A stretch of DNA of 64,000 nucleotides from Spongiactinospora rosea (GCF_003315795.1 NZ_QMEY01000001.1:248001-312000), one strand, 5' to 3'. Positions 8,301 through 17,452 are shown, counted from the first letter of the stretch. Made by a program: numbers and translations. Notes: a model not told the origin generated them from the letters alone.

Positions 8301-9773
8301 GATGTGTTCGCCGGTGAACGTCGCCACGGGGGCGGGCGGGCGGATCACGATGAGCTCCATGTCCCGCAGGTCGCCCAGGATGACACGGACCACGCCGACG
8401 GCCAGGTCCAGTTCGGCCGCCACATCGGCCACCGACGCGGCCCGCCGGGTGCGGGCCAGTACCTTTTCCTGCTCCGGTCCGAGGACCGTGCCGCTGGGGG
8501 GACGTTCGCCCGTCGCCACCACCATCGCGATCAGGTCGATGGGCGGGCCGCTGGACCGGGTACGCCCGTTGATCAGCGCGTACGGCCGGACGACCGGTCC
8601 GGCTTCTTCGTCCAGCCACTGGTACTCGGCCGGTGGCTCGGGGGGCGCCGGCCGTACGGGAGGACCGGGGGGCCGGTTGGCCGGTGGGTGAAGGTGGTGC
8701 GCGGGTGCGTGGGGGGCCTGGTCCGGTCCGTTGGGGGGTCCAGGGGGTTCGGCGGCGGGGAGGGCTTGGCCGGTCGCCGGGGCGGGTTCTTCCGCACGGC
8801 GTACCGGAAGCGGTCCGGTTCCACCTCTTGGCCGCCGGTCCTGCCCGGGGGCGTTGATGGGCCGCGGGGGCGCCGGGCGCTCCTGCACCGCCTTGCGGGG
8901 GGCTTCCTCGGCGTGCTGTGCCGGCTGGGCGGGTGGTGCCGGGCGCTCTTGTGCCGCCTTGCGGGGCGCTTCCTCGGGCTGTCGCGCCGGCCGGGTGGGC
9001 GCGGGCCGCTCTTGTGCCTGTGGCGTGCCGCCGGGAGCCTGCTCGGTACGTCGTACCGGCCGGACGGGGCGGTCTTGCATCGCCCTGGGAGGGGCCTCTT
9101 CCGGCGCGGGCTGCGGTTGAGGGGTCGGGCGGGCCGGGGGAGGGGTGGCGTCCGGGAGGGGCCAGACGCGCTCGTCCCTGGCGGGGATGCGGTTGGAGGA
9201 GGAGGGGGGCGGCTGGCTCCTGCGCCGTGCCGTACGGCCCGGCGTGGGCCTGGCCTCGGGGGGACGGCTGATCGGCACGCCCTGCTCCTGGGCGCGCTTG
9301 GCCGCGGCCTCCTGTGCCGCCCTGCGCCGGGCGGCCCTCCGCTCCAGGCCGGAAAGTCCCTGTTTGGGCGTCGAGCGGGGGTCTTGTCCCGGTGGTTGGA
9401 CCGGACGCTGAGGTGTCCTCTCGGCCGGTCCGCCGCCGTCCCGGGTGGGCCAGGGCCGATCGCCCTGCCCCATGGCGGGCCGCCCTTCCCGGGGGGCCCG
9501 CTCCGGCGCACCGGACGCGCCTCGCCCGCCCGGCTCCACGCGGGGGCGCGGCCTGCCGGGAGCCGTACGAGGCTCCTGCCCAGCCGTGGAAGCCCCGTCC
9601 GCCACGGGCCGCCGAGCCGTCGCCCCCTGCTCGCCCCTGCCCTTCTCGGCGGCACCGGCGTCCGTGCCCTCTGGAGGGGTGTCCGGGGCGGGGGGCGGGG
9701 GGTTCGCGGGGATGGCGGCCATGGTCTCGGTGGCCGGGTCTGTGCCGGGGGTGGTGTGGTCGTGGGAGTTCAC
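8265..9773 (-). CDS. cvnC: DUF742 conservon protein CvnC with very long disordered N-terminus
   Basis: This 502-aa protein has its recognisable DUF742 domain only in the last 120 residues: VVRPYALINGRTRSSG, then LARTRRAASVADVAAELDLA, VGVVRVILGDLRDMELIVI and the EHILKDVINGLRAL end. This winged-helix-like domain works with CvnB and a CvnD GTPase in other conservons. The first ~380 residues are rich in Pro, Ala, Arg, Glu and Gln and look disordered; family members are usually near 120-250 aa. Its ATG overlaps the cvnB stop by 4 nt. No cvnD follows: the next gene is the convergent DUF998 gene. Confidence 0.85.
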   Translation of the reverse strand: MNSHDHTTPGTDPATETMAAIPANPPPPAPDTPPEGTDAGAAEKGRGEQGATARRPVADGASTAGQEPRTAPGRPRPRVEPGGRGASGAPERAPREGRPAMGQGDRPWPTRDGGGPAERTPQRPVQPPGQDPRSTPKQGLSGLERRAARRRAAQEAAAKRAQEQGVPISRPPEARPTPGRTARRRSQPPPSSSNRIPARDERVWPLPDATPPPARPTPQPQPAPEEAPPRAMQDRPVRPVRRTEQAPGGTPQAQERPAPTRPARQPEEAPRKAAQERPAPPAQPAQHAEEAPRKAVQERPAPPRPINAPGQDRRPRGGTGPLPVRRAEEPAPATGQALPAAEPPGPPNGPDQAPHAPAHHLHPPANRPPGPPVRPAPPEPPAEYQWLDEEAGPVVRPYALINGRTRSSGPPIDLIAMVVATGERPPSGTVLGPEQEKVLARTRRAASVADVAAELDLAVGVVRVILGDLRDMELIVIRPPAPVATFTGEHILKDVINGLRAL

Positions 9774-10174
9774 GAGCCGCCCCGTGGTGGTGTCGCGATG
9801 TGCTGGCCGACCCGCTTGACCAGCATGGCCATCTCATAGGCGACGTGACCCACGTCGGCGCCCTCCGTGGCCAGCACGGCCAGGCAGGTGCCCTGTGCCG
9901 CCGCGCTGACGAACATGAACGCCGTCTCCATCTCCACGATGGTCTGCCGCACGTCCCCGCCGCCGAAGTGCCGCCCCGTACCCCGGGCCAGGCTCTGGAA
10001 CCCGGAGGCGACCGCGGCGAGGTGTTCGGCGTCCTCCCGGCTGAGCCCGGAGGAGGAGCCGACGGGAAGCCCGTCGGTGGACAGCAGCACCGCCTGGCTG
10101 ATCGCGCCCACCCGGGTGGTGAGGTCGTCCAGCAGCCAGTTCAACTCACCGGTATTGCTAGGGTGCGGGGTCAT
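9770..10174 (-). CDS. cvnB: Roadblock/LC7 conservon protein CvnB
   Basis: This 134-aa protein is a complete Roadblock/LC7 domain: LNWLLDDLTTRVGAISQAVL, LLSTDGLPVGSSSGLSREDA, EHLAAVASGFQSLARGTGRH and GTCLAVLATEGADVGHVAYE. Roadblock proteins bind or modulate small Ras-like GTPases; in conservons CvnB sits between the sensor kinase CvnA and the GTPase CvnD. Both ends overlap neighbours by 4 nt (ATGA with cvnA and with cvnC), so the three are one translationally coupled operon. Confidence 0.92.
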   Translation of the reverse strand: MTPHPSNTGELNWLLDDLTTRVGAISQAVLLSTDGLPVGSSSGLSREDAEHLAAVASGFQSLARGTGRHFGGGDVRQTIVEMETAFMFVSAAAQGTCLAVLATEGADVGHVAYEMAMLVKRVGQHIATPPRGGS

Positions 10175-12771
10175 TCGTCCCTCTTGTCGACAGTCGTCTG
10201 ATGAACGTAGTGAGCATCCTCCCGGCCGCGCCGCGCGCCACGCTGGAAGGCGGAAAAGATCGCGCGTACTTCCTCGGGAGAGCGCTCGGACGCGTCGGGA
10301 TCCGCGTCCGGGTCTTCCGGATCAGTCTCCCCCTTCGCGGGGTCCTCGTCCGCCGCATCCTGGCGAAGTTGTGGTGCCAGGCCGGCCTGCGGCACCCGCC
10401 GGGGTAGTCCGGCGTCGGTGGTCTCGCCGGGCGCCGCCTCACCGCTCGCGGACGGCGCGGGCTCCGGCTCGGGCGCGGCTCCGGGGATCGCGCCGGAGGG
10501 GGTACTGCGGGCGGGGGTGACCGGTACGGCCTCCCCGGCGTCGGGCTCGGAGCTCTCACCGGGGACCACGGAAAGCGACGACGGAGTCGTACGGCGCGCG
10601 CGGCGGGTCGGCAGCGGCGGCTTCGGTCCCTCGTGCCCCGTGGGCTCCTCCTGCGCCGCGCCCTCCGCGTCCTCCGCGCCCTCCGCGTGCTCCTCGCGCT
10701 TCTCGGGCGGCGTGAAGGCCCCGGGCGCGCTCTCGCCGCCCACGGGCTCCAGCGCGGGCCGTTCGTCCCCGGCGGTGGGCGGGGTGGTCCGCTGGGCCAG
10801 TTCCCGGGCCGCGGCGCGGGCGGCCCGCCGCCGGGAGCCGGGCAGCGTACGGCGCTGCGCGGGCACCACGGCGGGCTGTGCCACGCGCGAGTCGGCCAGC
10901 AGTGTCCGGGGCAGCAGCACGATCGCGACCGTCCCGCCGTACGGCGAGGCCCGCAGCACCACGCGGATGCCGTGCCGGGCGGCGAGCTGCCCGACCACGA
11001 ACAGCCCCAGCCGGTCGCTGTCGGCCAGATCGAACTCCGGCGGCCCCGCCAGCCGCTCGTTGATCGCCTCGTACTCCTCGGGCAGCAGCCCCAGCCCCCG
11101 GTCCTCCACCTCGACCGCGAACCCGTTGGCGACCAGGTCCCCACGGACCATGACGGTCGTCTCGGCGGGGGAGTACACCGTGGCGTTCTCCACCAGTTCG
11201 GCGATCAGGTGGGTGACGTCGGCGACGGCCGAGCCGTCCAGGGCCGTCTCCGGTACCGGCTGCACGCTGACCCGCGTGTAGTCCTCGACCTCGGCCACGG
11301 CCGCGCGCAGTACGTCGACCACCGGCACCGGGTTGCGCCACGCCCGCCCGGGGGTGGCCCCGGACAGGATGATCAGCCCTTCGGCGTGCCGGCGCATCCG
11401 GGTGGTGAGGTGGTCCAGCTTGAAGAGGTCGTCCAGGGCGTCGGGGTCGTCGGTCCTGCGCTGCATGGCGTCCAGGAGGGCGAGCTGGCGGTGCAGCAGG
11501 CTCTGCTTGCGCCTGGCCAGGTTGAGGAAGACCTGGCCGACGCCGCGCCGCAGGTTGGCCTGGCCGACGGCGGCCTGGACGGCGGTCCGCTGCACCGACC
11601 CGAACGCCTCGGCGACGTCCTTGACCTCGGCCGACCCGCTGACGACGATCGGCGGGGCCTCGGTCTCGACGTCCACGCGCTCGCCCCGGCGCAGCCGCTC
11701 CACGATCCGCGGCAGCCGTACTCCGGCCAGCTCGGTGGCCGCCCGGCGCAGTCCGGCCAGGTCGCGGGCCAGGCGGCGGCCGAAGCGGACCGAGATCAGG
11801 ATGGACACGATCACCGCGAGCAGGCCGAGACCCCCGGCGATGGCGATCCTGACCAGGATGTCGGTGGCGACGGACCCGGAGCGGGCGGCGAGTACGGCCG
11901 AGGACGACGCGCTCAGCTCGTCCAGGGAGGCGGAGATCTCGTCCACGGTGGTCCGCCAGCGCTCGGCCCCGGACGGCAGCGAGCCCTTCGCCGACGCCTG
12001 GACGAGCTGGTCCTCCAGCGTGGTGAACTGCTTGAACGCCGTGGAGGCGAGCAGCTTCTGGTACGGCTCGCGCAGCTCGGCGTCGAGCGAGGAGATCCCG
12101 CGGGCGTGCAGGAAGCGGCGGGTGGAGACGTACTCGGTGAAGGCCCCGTGCTCGGCGGGCGTGATCCGCTGGTCGATGAGCGCGCCGCTGATCAGGGCGT
12201 TCTGCCTGGCGATGATCTCGCGGGCGTTGCCCATCGCCTGCATCGCCCCGGCCTGCTGGTAGATCGACATGTCGGGGACGGCGACGAGCTGGTCATAGAG
12301 CCGGTAGACGCGGTCAAGGATCGTGTTGTAGTCGGTGAGCGCGGTCAGCCGGTCGCTGCGCCCGCTGTCGATCCCGGCCCGGACCGCGGGAAGGAGGTCG
12401 AGCTGGGTGAACAGGGCGGTGAGGGGGACGCGGAGTTCGGCGCCGATGTCGCCGCGCGCGGTTCCGGCGGCCTCGGCGCCGCGCAGCTTGCGTACGGCCT
12501 GATCGGTGGTGGCACGCTGCGCGCCGAGTTCACTGGTGACCACGCGGGAACTGATCGCCACGGTGGACCGGGCCCGCTCGGCCTGGAGCTGGGCGCCCAG
12601 ATCGGTGGCGGTGACGCCGATGGTCTGGTAAAGCGCATCGGCGCGAAGCAATGCCATGCCATCGCTGACCGTGACATTTAGGACGAAGCCCCACAGAGCG
12701 CTCAGCGAGAGGAGCGGTAGCAGCAGCAACAGGGAGATTTTAAACCGAATTGACCGGTTTCTCGAAGCCAT
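10171..12771 (-). CDS. cvnA: Conservon sensor histidine kinase CvnA with nitrate-sensor-like ectodomain
   Basis: This roughly 866-aa membrane kinase has a first helix near the N-terminus (IRFKISLLLLLPLLSLSALW), an extracytoplasmic helical NIT-like domain to about 300, a second helix (IAIAGGLGLLAVIVSILISV), a HAMP-like linker and a degenerate kinase core. The ATPase region reads HLIAELVENATVYSPAETTV, then VEDRGLGLLPEEY and RLGLFVVGQLAARHGIRVVL. The last 220 residues are Pro/Glu-rich and disordered. ATG 12771 is preferred because GGGACGAG precedes it; an ATG 21 nt upstream has no ribosome binding site. Confidence 0.9.
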   Translation of the reverse strand: MASRNRSIRFKISLLLLLPLLSLSALWGFVLNVTVSDGMALLRADALYQTIGVTATDLGAQLQAERARSTVAISSRVVTSELGAQRATTDQAVRKLRGAEAAGTARGDIGAELRVPLTALFTQLDLLPAVRAGIDSGRSDRLTALTDYNTILDRVYRLYDQLVAVPDMSIYQQAGAMQAMGNAREIIARQNALISGALIDQRITPAEHGAFTEYVSTRRFLHARGISSLDAELREPYQKLLASTAFKQFTTLEDQLVQASAKGSLPSGAERWRTTVDEISASLDELSASSSAVLAARSGSVATDILVRIAIAGGLGLLAVIVSILISVRFGRRLARDLAGLRRAATELAGVRLPRIVERLRRGERVDVETEAPPIVVSGSAEVKDVAEAFGSVQRTAVQAAVGQANLRRGVGQVFLNLARRKQSLLHRQLALLDAMQRRTDDPDALDDLFKLDHLTTRMRRHAEGLIILSGATPGRAWRNPVPVVDVLRAAVAEVEDYTRVSVQPVPETALDGSAVADVTHLIAELVENATVYSPAETTVMVRGDLVANGFAVEVEDRGLGLLPEEYEAINERLAGPPEFDLADSDRLGLFVVGQLAARHGIRVVLRASPYGGTVAIVLLPRTLLADSRVAQPAVVPAQRRTLPGSRRRAARAAARELAQRTTPPTAGDERPALEPVGGESAPGAFTPPEKREEHAEGAEDAEGAAQEEPTGHEGPKPPLPTRRARRTTPSSLSVVPGESSEPDAGEAVPVTPARSTPSGAIPGAAPEPEPAPSASGEAAPGETTDAGLPRRVPQAGLAPQLRQDAADEDPAKGETDPEDPDADPDASERSPEEVRAIFSAFQRGARRGREDAHYVHQTTVDKRDE

Positions 12772-12792
12772 GCGCACTCGTCCCAACCTCAT

Positions 12793-13196
12793 GAGTGTCT
12801 GGAGGCTTGCCGTCGCGTCTCACATATACCGGTAAATCCACCTCCGGGAAGATCGCTCAGGAGACTAGCACCAAATAAGGATTGGGTGCATTGGAGACGC
12901 GCATGTCGTTCTGCTTTCGCAGATGCGGTCGTGAGGGCGGCTTCGATCTGCGTCTCCCGGTGTGACCTGGGCGTATCGCGGATTGTGGGACGGGCGAGGG
13001 GTGGCGCGGCGACGGCCGATGCGGGTGCCCGGCCGGAGCGGTTGACCTGCGATTACACAAAACTTGACGACCTTGGAAAAACTCCTGGCGAGAGTCCGCC
13101 AAGATCGTCATCGTGCCTGAGGTTTCCCGAAGATCCTTCGTGGCACCCGGCCGCCGCGCCTGCCCTCGAACCAGTGTCCCCTACATCCCCGAGGGG
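12793..13196. other. Intergenic region upstream of cvnA
   Basis: This roughly 400-bp gap lies between cvnA and a secreted-protein gene. No gene is supported. It contains an imperfect inverted repeat, GACGACCTTGG (13066-13076) and CCAAGATCGTC (13099-13109), with a 22-nt spacer, which could be an operator or the terminator of the secreted-protein gene. The cvnA promoter must lie at the low end, but no clear -35/-10 pair stood out. Confidence 0.3.
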
Positions 13197-13676
13197 TCAG
13201 CGGCAGGCCACGCCGGTGAGGTTGCGGCCACCGTTGTAGGAGGTCTTACCGCCCGGGCCGTGGTCGGCGTGGCGTACACGGATGGACAGGCACAGGTTCT
13301 TCCCGTAGACCTTGACCGGCCCGGCGTAGTACTTGAATTTGCCCTGCTCCTGGTCGTAGTTGTTCTTCCAGTTGTCCTCGGCCCACCGTGAGTTGTACAT
13401 CTCGATCCACAGCGGGGTGCGCTCGCCGTACCTCGGGAGGCCGGGGCGCTTGGCGAGGACCGCGCAGTTCCAGCCGTTGGACGCGTTGTAGTAGAGCTTG
13501 ATGTCGCTGCGGTAGTAGGTTTTGCCGCTCAGCGCGTCCTTCAACGGGACCTTCCAGGTCCCGACCAGCGAACCGGCGCACCCGTACGCGCCCGCCTGGG
13601 CCGCCTGGGGCAGCGCCACCTGCGCCGCCAACGCGATACCGGCCGCGGCCAGAACCGACAGAGACCTCCGGAACAT
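13197..13676 (-). CDS. Small secreted protein of unknown function
   Basis: This 159-aa preprotein has a clear signal peptide (MFRRSLSVLAAAGIALAAQV) with likely cleavage after AQA near residue 28. The mature domain is about 130 aa, rich in Tyr, Trp and Lys, with four cysteines (GCAG, NCAV, LCLS, VACR) that could form two disulfides. The fold was not recognised. It follows the HipA gene by about 100 nt on the same strand but probably has its own promoter. Confidence 0.7.
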   Translation of the reverse strand: MFRRSLSVLAAAGIALAAQVALPQAAQAGAYGCAGSLVGTWKVPLKDALSGKTYYRSDIKLYYNASNGWNCAVLAKRPGLPRYGERTPLWIEMYNSRWAEDNWKNNYDQEQGKFKYYAGPVKVYGKNLCLSIRVRHADHGPGGKTSYNGGRNLTGVACR

Positions 13677-13775
13677 GTGACTCCTTGCTCTTCCTGGACA
13701 ATCGGGCCAAATAGGGCCGGGGGGATCTTCCCACCGTACCTTGACCCTCCCTTTACCTTCAGGCCGCCCGCCGGG

Positions 13776-14987
13776 TCAGCCCGCCGCCTGTGCGATCAGC
13801 GGCAACGACCGCAACCGTTCCTCGATATGGGCGGCCACGAAGGCTGGGAGGGTGCCCTCCGCCTTGACCTGCGGCCATGTGTCGACCAGTGCGCCGATGG
13901 TCTCCCGCACGACGCTCAGCGCCATGTCGGGTTCGATCCGGGCGCGTTCGGCGAGGCTGCGAAAATTGTCCAGGGTCACCAGCTTGGCCACTCTGCCGCC
14001 GTTCACCGGAAAGGCCAGTTCTTCGGCGCGGAACTCGTCATAGGAGGACACCGAGACGAAGTCGTACGCCGGGGAAAGCCGCGCGCTCACCCCGTCCGGA
14101 TAACGCAGCGTCCAGTTCTTGAGATGCGCGTCGAGATTGCCCATGACCACGACCATGGTGAGCCTGCGCAGGTACTCCGCCAGATCCTGCGGGCAGACGG
14201 CGTTGATGAACCTGGCCAGCCCGGTATAGGTGGCCCGCTCGTACTTCGAGGCCACCGCGACCTCCCTGATCTGCGCGAAATCCTCCTGATGGACGCGTCC
14301 GGCAGGGAGCCGGTCGAAGCGCCGTACCGCGAAGGCCCGCTCTTCGGGACGGATCAGGCCGTCCGGAAGGCCGCTGAGGTCGGCCCCGGTGAGCAGCCGG
14401 ATCTCCGGCACATCGATGCCGATGAGCCGCGCCCAGGTCAGCATGGAGAATTCGTTCGCCGGTACTTCGGGGAAACGCCGATCGGGCAGTTTGACGATCC
14501 AGTCGCCGCCCTGACCGGACATGGGCAGGACCAGACCCTTGCCCTCCCAGCGCATGGAGAACTTCTCCTGTACGCCTGCCAGCGAGAACCTGACCATGCC
14601 GCCACTGTCGGAGGCGGGCCTGAGGTCGAATTCGGGAATGGCGGGGATGCCACGCTCGGGTACCACACGTACGTTTCCCGGCAGGTCCTCGCCCAGAAAC
14701 AGCAGGACCTGGAAGTCGTGCGGGTTGGCGCGGCCGAGTTCGCGGGCGATCAGGGTGCGCAGGCCGCTGCCCGGCTCGGGCAGCAGATTGGCGAACCACT
14801 CGGGCACCGAACCGCTGGCGGACCGGCGCTTGCCGGGGTTGGCCTCGAACCCCTGGCCGAGGACGGGATGGACCGGATCTCTGTCCTCGTAGTCGAACCA
14901 GGTGTTGCCCGCGCGGTAGCCCAGGGTGCCGACCCGGCGGGTGCCGATGAACACTCCGGCGGTCGCCGTCTCAGTCACGTTCGTCAT
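13776..14987 (-). CDS. HipA-family serine/threonine kinase (toxin type)
   Basis: This 403-aa protein has the full HipA layout. HipA_N-like sequence lies at about 10-95. A glycine-rich loop, FSLAGVQEKFSM, at 134-145 corresponds to the E. coli HipA activation loop. DWIVKLP, FAVRRFDR and HQEDF follow, then the catalytic GNLDAHLKNW (283-292, Asp286) and SPAYDF (metal-binding Asp309). All catalytic residues are present, so it should be an active kinase. No HipB-type HTH antitoxin is adjacent; a DUF262 protein lies immediately upstream with a 17-nt overlap. A GTG at 14978 is an alternative start with better ribosome-site spacing. Confidence 0.88.
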   Translation of the reverse strand: MTNVTETATAGVFIGTRRVGTLGYRAGNTWFDYEDRDPVHPVLGQGFEANPGKRRSASGSVPEWFANLLPEPGSGLRTLIARELGRANPHDFQVLLFLGEDLPGNVRVVPERGIPAIPEFDLRPASDSGGMVRFSLAGVQEKFSMRWEGKGLVLPMSGQGGDWIVKLPDRRFPEVPANEFSMLTWARLIGIDVPEIRLLTGADLSGLPDGLIRPEERAFAVRRFDRLPAGRVHQEDFAQIREVAVASKYERATYTGLARFINAVCPQDLAEYLRRLTMVVVMGNLDAHLKNWTLRYPDGVSARLSPAYDFVSVSSYDEFRAEELAFPVNGGRVAKLVTLDNFRSLAERARIEPDMALSVVRETIGALVDTWPQVKAEGTLPAFVAAHIEERLRSLPLIAQAAG

Positions 14988-16494
14988 CCTCGCCCAGGAG
15001 CGCGGTCACATCGGGGCCATCCGGGAAACCGAACAGAGCGCGATCTTGGACATACCGGTAGATCACCGCCTCGACGGCCTTGGCGCGCGCCTCCAGGAAG
15101 CGGTGCGGGGGCCCGAACCGGAGCAGCTCTAGGAATTGCGCGTCCAGGCAGTGGCTGGCCAGTACGCGCTCGTCGAACGTGTCCCAGCGGAGCCGCTCGG
15201 CGAGATCACCGGCCTCGGCGAGGGGCAGAATGAGGTGGTTCGCCATCCCCCTGCCCAGCGAGCTGGAGTCGTCGAGAACGGGGACCAGAGGGTCGGTGAC
15301 TTCGAGCAGCGGGGCGACATCGATCGGCTCGCCCTGGCGATGTCCACCCATGGGCAGGTGCCTGGGCGCCAGAGACAGCAGGCCGAGGAAATTGACCTTG
15401 GCCTTGGGGTGGGTGAGCCGGGTCTCCGAGATGTCCGGCCGCCACCCCTGGAGCGCTGGCAGGAGCCCGATCAGCCGTTGGGCGCTGGCGAGCGGGTCGG
15501 TGTGCACGGCCCGGAGGAACACCGTGTCGTCCTCGACGGGCTCGCCCACCATGCCTCGCCAGACCCAGCGGCGGAGGAGTTCGGCGGCTCTGCCTCGCGG
15601 TGGGCCGAACTCGGCCATGAAGATCGCCAGGACGGGGATGTACTCGGGGTGCGGAATGAGCCAGGCGTGCGGGATGCCCGCTTCGTCGCGGAAGAAGTCC
15701 ACGACATGGCCCAGCGCCGTCTCAGTACGGGCAGGGTCGCCGACGGCCAGCAGGCTTTGCCGGAGAACCGGCTCGGGAATCTCGCCGAAGCCGAAGGCGT
15801 GCACGGCGCTGCCCAGGGTGTGCAGATCACCGCGTTGTTTCTCATCGTCTGTTGAGAGCAGTGTGCCGAACACCTCTACGTCCGTCAGCGGGTTTCCACG
15901 GGTGTTCGTCCGCTGAAAGATGTCGCGCAGGGTGTGGTCGTCGTCTCCGGCGACGATGTACATGGGGATCTTGTAGTCACGGACACCGGCGATGACCTGG
16001 TCGGCCAGGGCGATCTGCCGGTCGCTCAACTCTGGCCGGGCCTGTAGCCAGGCGTTCGTTCCGGTGGTGTCCAGGACGAGGGACATCGGGAACTGATCGT
16101 CTGCCGGCCGTTGCAATCGGGACAGCGCGACGAAGGACTCGCTCGCGAGGTCGAAGAATATGCGGAAGCGTGGGTCGACCGTCTCATCGGTCGCGGTGAG
16201 CGCGCCGACCAGGCTGGTGATCCGCTGCTGGCCGTCCACCACCCAGTACGCGTCGCCCACCGCCGGGGCCTCGATTCGCAGGTGACCGACGAAGATCGTT
16301 CCTGCGGTGGCGGGTCGCTGCCATACCAGCAGTTGGCCGATGGGATAGCCGCGCAGGATGCTGTCGAACAGCAGAGTGACGTCGGCGCGGTCCCACTGAT
16401 AGATGGACGGGATGCGGAGACGGCCCTGGAGTGCGTACTCCACCAGGTCGCCCGGCGAGACGCTTTCGACCTTCGGTCGGGAAACTGGTGGCAC
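14971..16494 (-). CDS. DUF262 (GmrSD N-terminal/ParB-like) protein
   Basis: This 507-aa protein has a DUF262 domain. IPSIYQWDRADVTLLFDSIL precedes LRGYPIGQLLVWQRP, the signature DGQQR is at residues 87-91, and FQRTNTRGNPLTDVEVF is the second family motif. DGQQR is the nucleotide-hydrolysis motif of GmrS-type defence proteins and BrxU. The C-terminal half has no HNH (DUF1524) nuclease that I can see. The start is GTG 16494, six bases after GGAAGGAGG, a strong ribosome site. It is the first gene of a two-gene operon with the HipA kinase. Confidence 0.85.
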   Translation of the reverse strand: MPPVSRPKVESVSPGDLVEYALQGRLRIPSIYQWDRADVTLLFDSILRGYPIGQLLVWQRPATAGTIFVGHLRIEAPAVGDAYWVVDGQQRITSLVGALTATDETVDPRFRIFFDLASESFVALSRLQRPADDQFPMSLVLDTTGTNAWLQARPELSDRQIALADQVIAGVRDYKIPMYIVAGDDDHTLRDIFQRTNTRGNPLTDVEVFGTLLSTDDEKQRGDLHTLGSAVHAFGFGEIPEPVLRQSLLAVGDPARTETALGHVVDFFRDEAGIPHAWLIPHPEYIPVLAIFMAEFGPPRGRAAELLRRWVWRGMVGEPVEDDTVFLRAVHTDPLASAQRLIGLLPALQGWRPDISETRLTHPKAKVNFLGLLSLAPRHLPMGGHRQGEPIDVAPLLEVTDPLVPVLDDSSSLGRGMANHLILPLAEAGDLAERLRWDTFDERVLASHCLDAQFLELLRFGPPHRFLEARAKAVEAVIYRYVQDRALFGFPDGPDVTALLGEDDERD

Positions 16495-16574
16495 CCCCGG
16501 CCTCCTTCCGGGACCACCATAGCCCCACGCCGCCCCTTGACCCGGCCGCTACGCACGGCCATGGTCAGGGAAAG

Positions 16575-16613
16575 AGAACCGCCCGCCCCCGGTCGAGGGG
16601 GGCGGGCGGTTCT
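16575..16613 (-). terminator. Rho-independent-type terminator of the phospholipase gene
   Basis: A perfect 15-bp stem, GAACCGCCCGCCCCC at 16576-16590 against 16598-16612, closes a short loop. Read on the minus strand it is followed by a pyrimidine-rich stretch (TCTCTTTCCC). It separates the phospholipase gene from the DUF262-HipA operon. Confidence 0.75.
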
Positions 16614-16786
16614 TGGTGCTTGGGCCGATGTGCATGTCGCCTCTCGGCGAAAGGCTCAACGCGGCTCCAGCCGGACGGTAGTCCGCGAAGGCATGAATGG
16701 TGAGGCCCGGGGACATTGGGCACACCGGCCACGATGGGGTCAACCATCAGGGGGGCGGGACTATTCCCCGGGGGGCGGGGTGAGTC

Positions 16787-17308
16787 TCAGGAGGCGCGGC
16801 GCTGGACCTCCTGCTGGATGCGCCGGATCTGCTGGTCGGTGACCACCAGGTCGCCGAACTCGCGGACCGCCTGGTAGTAGGTCCAGGCCAGGCCGTCGCA
16901 GGTGGCCTTGGCGATGCCCGAGTAGCCCGCGCACACCTGTTTCATGTCGAAGTAGAAGGCGTCGTCGATCCGGGGCTTGTTGGCCGGGAAGCGGTTCACG
17001 AGCTTGTAGTTGCGGTAGCCGAAGTCGTGCCGGCGGCAGGGCGTCCGGAAGTCGAAGCCGAGCGGCTGGTCGGGGCTGCTGGAGCACAGGTCGGTGGACC
17101 AGTCGAACGCGTAGTCGGCCCAGGCCGCCTGGTTCTGCCAGGCGGAGTGCCAGGCGGCGGCGCTGCCCGCGGTGGGCTGGGAGAACTGGGACAGGGCGGC
17201 GAGCTTCTGCTCCAGGGTGACGGCCGCCTGGGCGGGCAGCGCGAAGGCCAGGAGGGCGATCAGGGAGAGGGCGAGGGTGGATGACGCGGCGAGGCATCGT
17301 CTGACCAT
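16787..17308 (-). CDS. Secreted prokaryotic phospholipase A2
   Basis: This 173-aa preprotein has a signal peptide (MVRRCLAASSTLALSLIALL) with likely cleavage after AQA near residue 28. The mature chain carries the bacterial PLA2 signature CRRHDFGYRNY, whose His-Asp pair is catalytic, after the calcium-binding-like segment DQPLGFDFRTPC. Four cysteines could form two disulfides. It hydrolyses the sn-2 ester of phospholipids outside the cell. The start at 17308 fits the signal peptide; an in-frame ATG at 17356 would add 16 non-signal residues. Confidence 0.9.
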   Translation of the reverse strand: MVRRCLAASSTLALSLIALLAFALPAQAAVTLEQKLAALSQFSQPTAGSAAAWHSAWQNQAAWADYAFDWSTDLCSSSPDQPLGFDFRTPCRRHDFGYRNYKLVNRFPANKPRIDDAFYFDMKQVCAGYSGIAKATCDGLAWTYYQAVREFGDLVVTDQQIRRIQQEVQRRAS

Positions 17309-17452
17309 GACAACCTGCTTCTCGTACGGGGGGAGCACGGAATCATGTCGTGGCAAGGTTCGCCTGACGACACCACGATGAGCCCGTACGACCGGGCAGG
17401 CCGAATCAGATCATGCTCAATTTCCCGCCCGGTGTTCGCGCAGGATCGCCGT

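Noticed and set aside
8190..9839. 549-codon plus-strand ORF opposite cvnC
   Set aside because: It mirrors the GC-rich, biased cvnC sequence and has no domain or ribosome site; cvnC has the DUF742 domain and operon overlaps.
10633..12681. 682-codon plus-strand ORF opposite cvnA
   Set aside because: Composition (Gly, Arg, Gln, His, Asp rich) is typical of antisense reading in high-GC DNA; cvnA has clear kinase motifs.
12857..13111. 84-codon minus-strand ORF upstream of cvnA
   Set aside because: Codon bias does not fit this genome and no motif is present.
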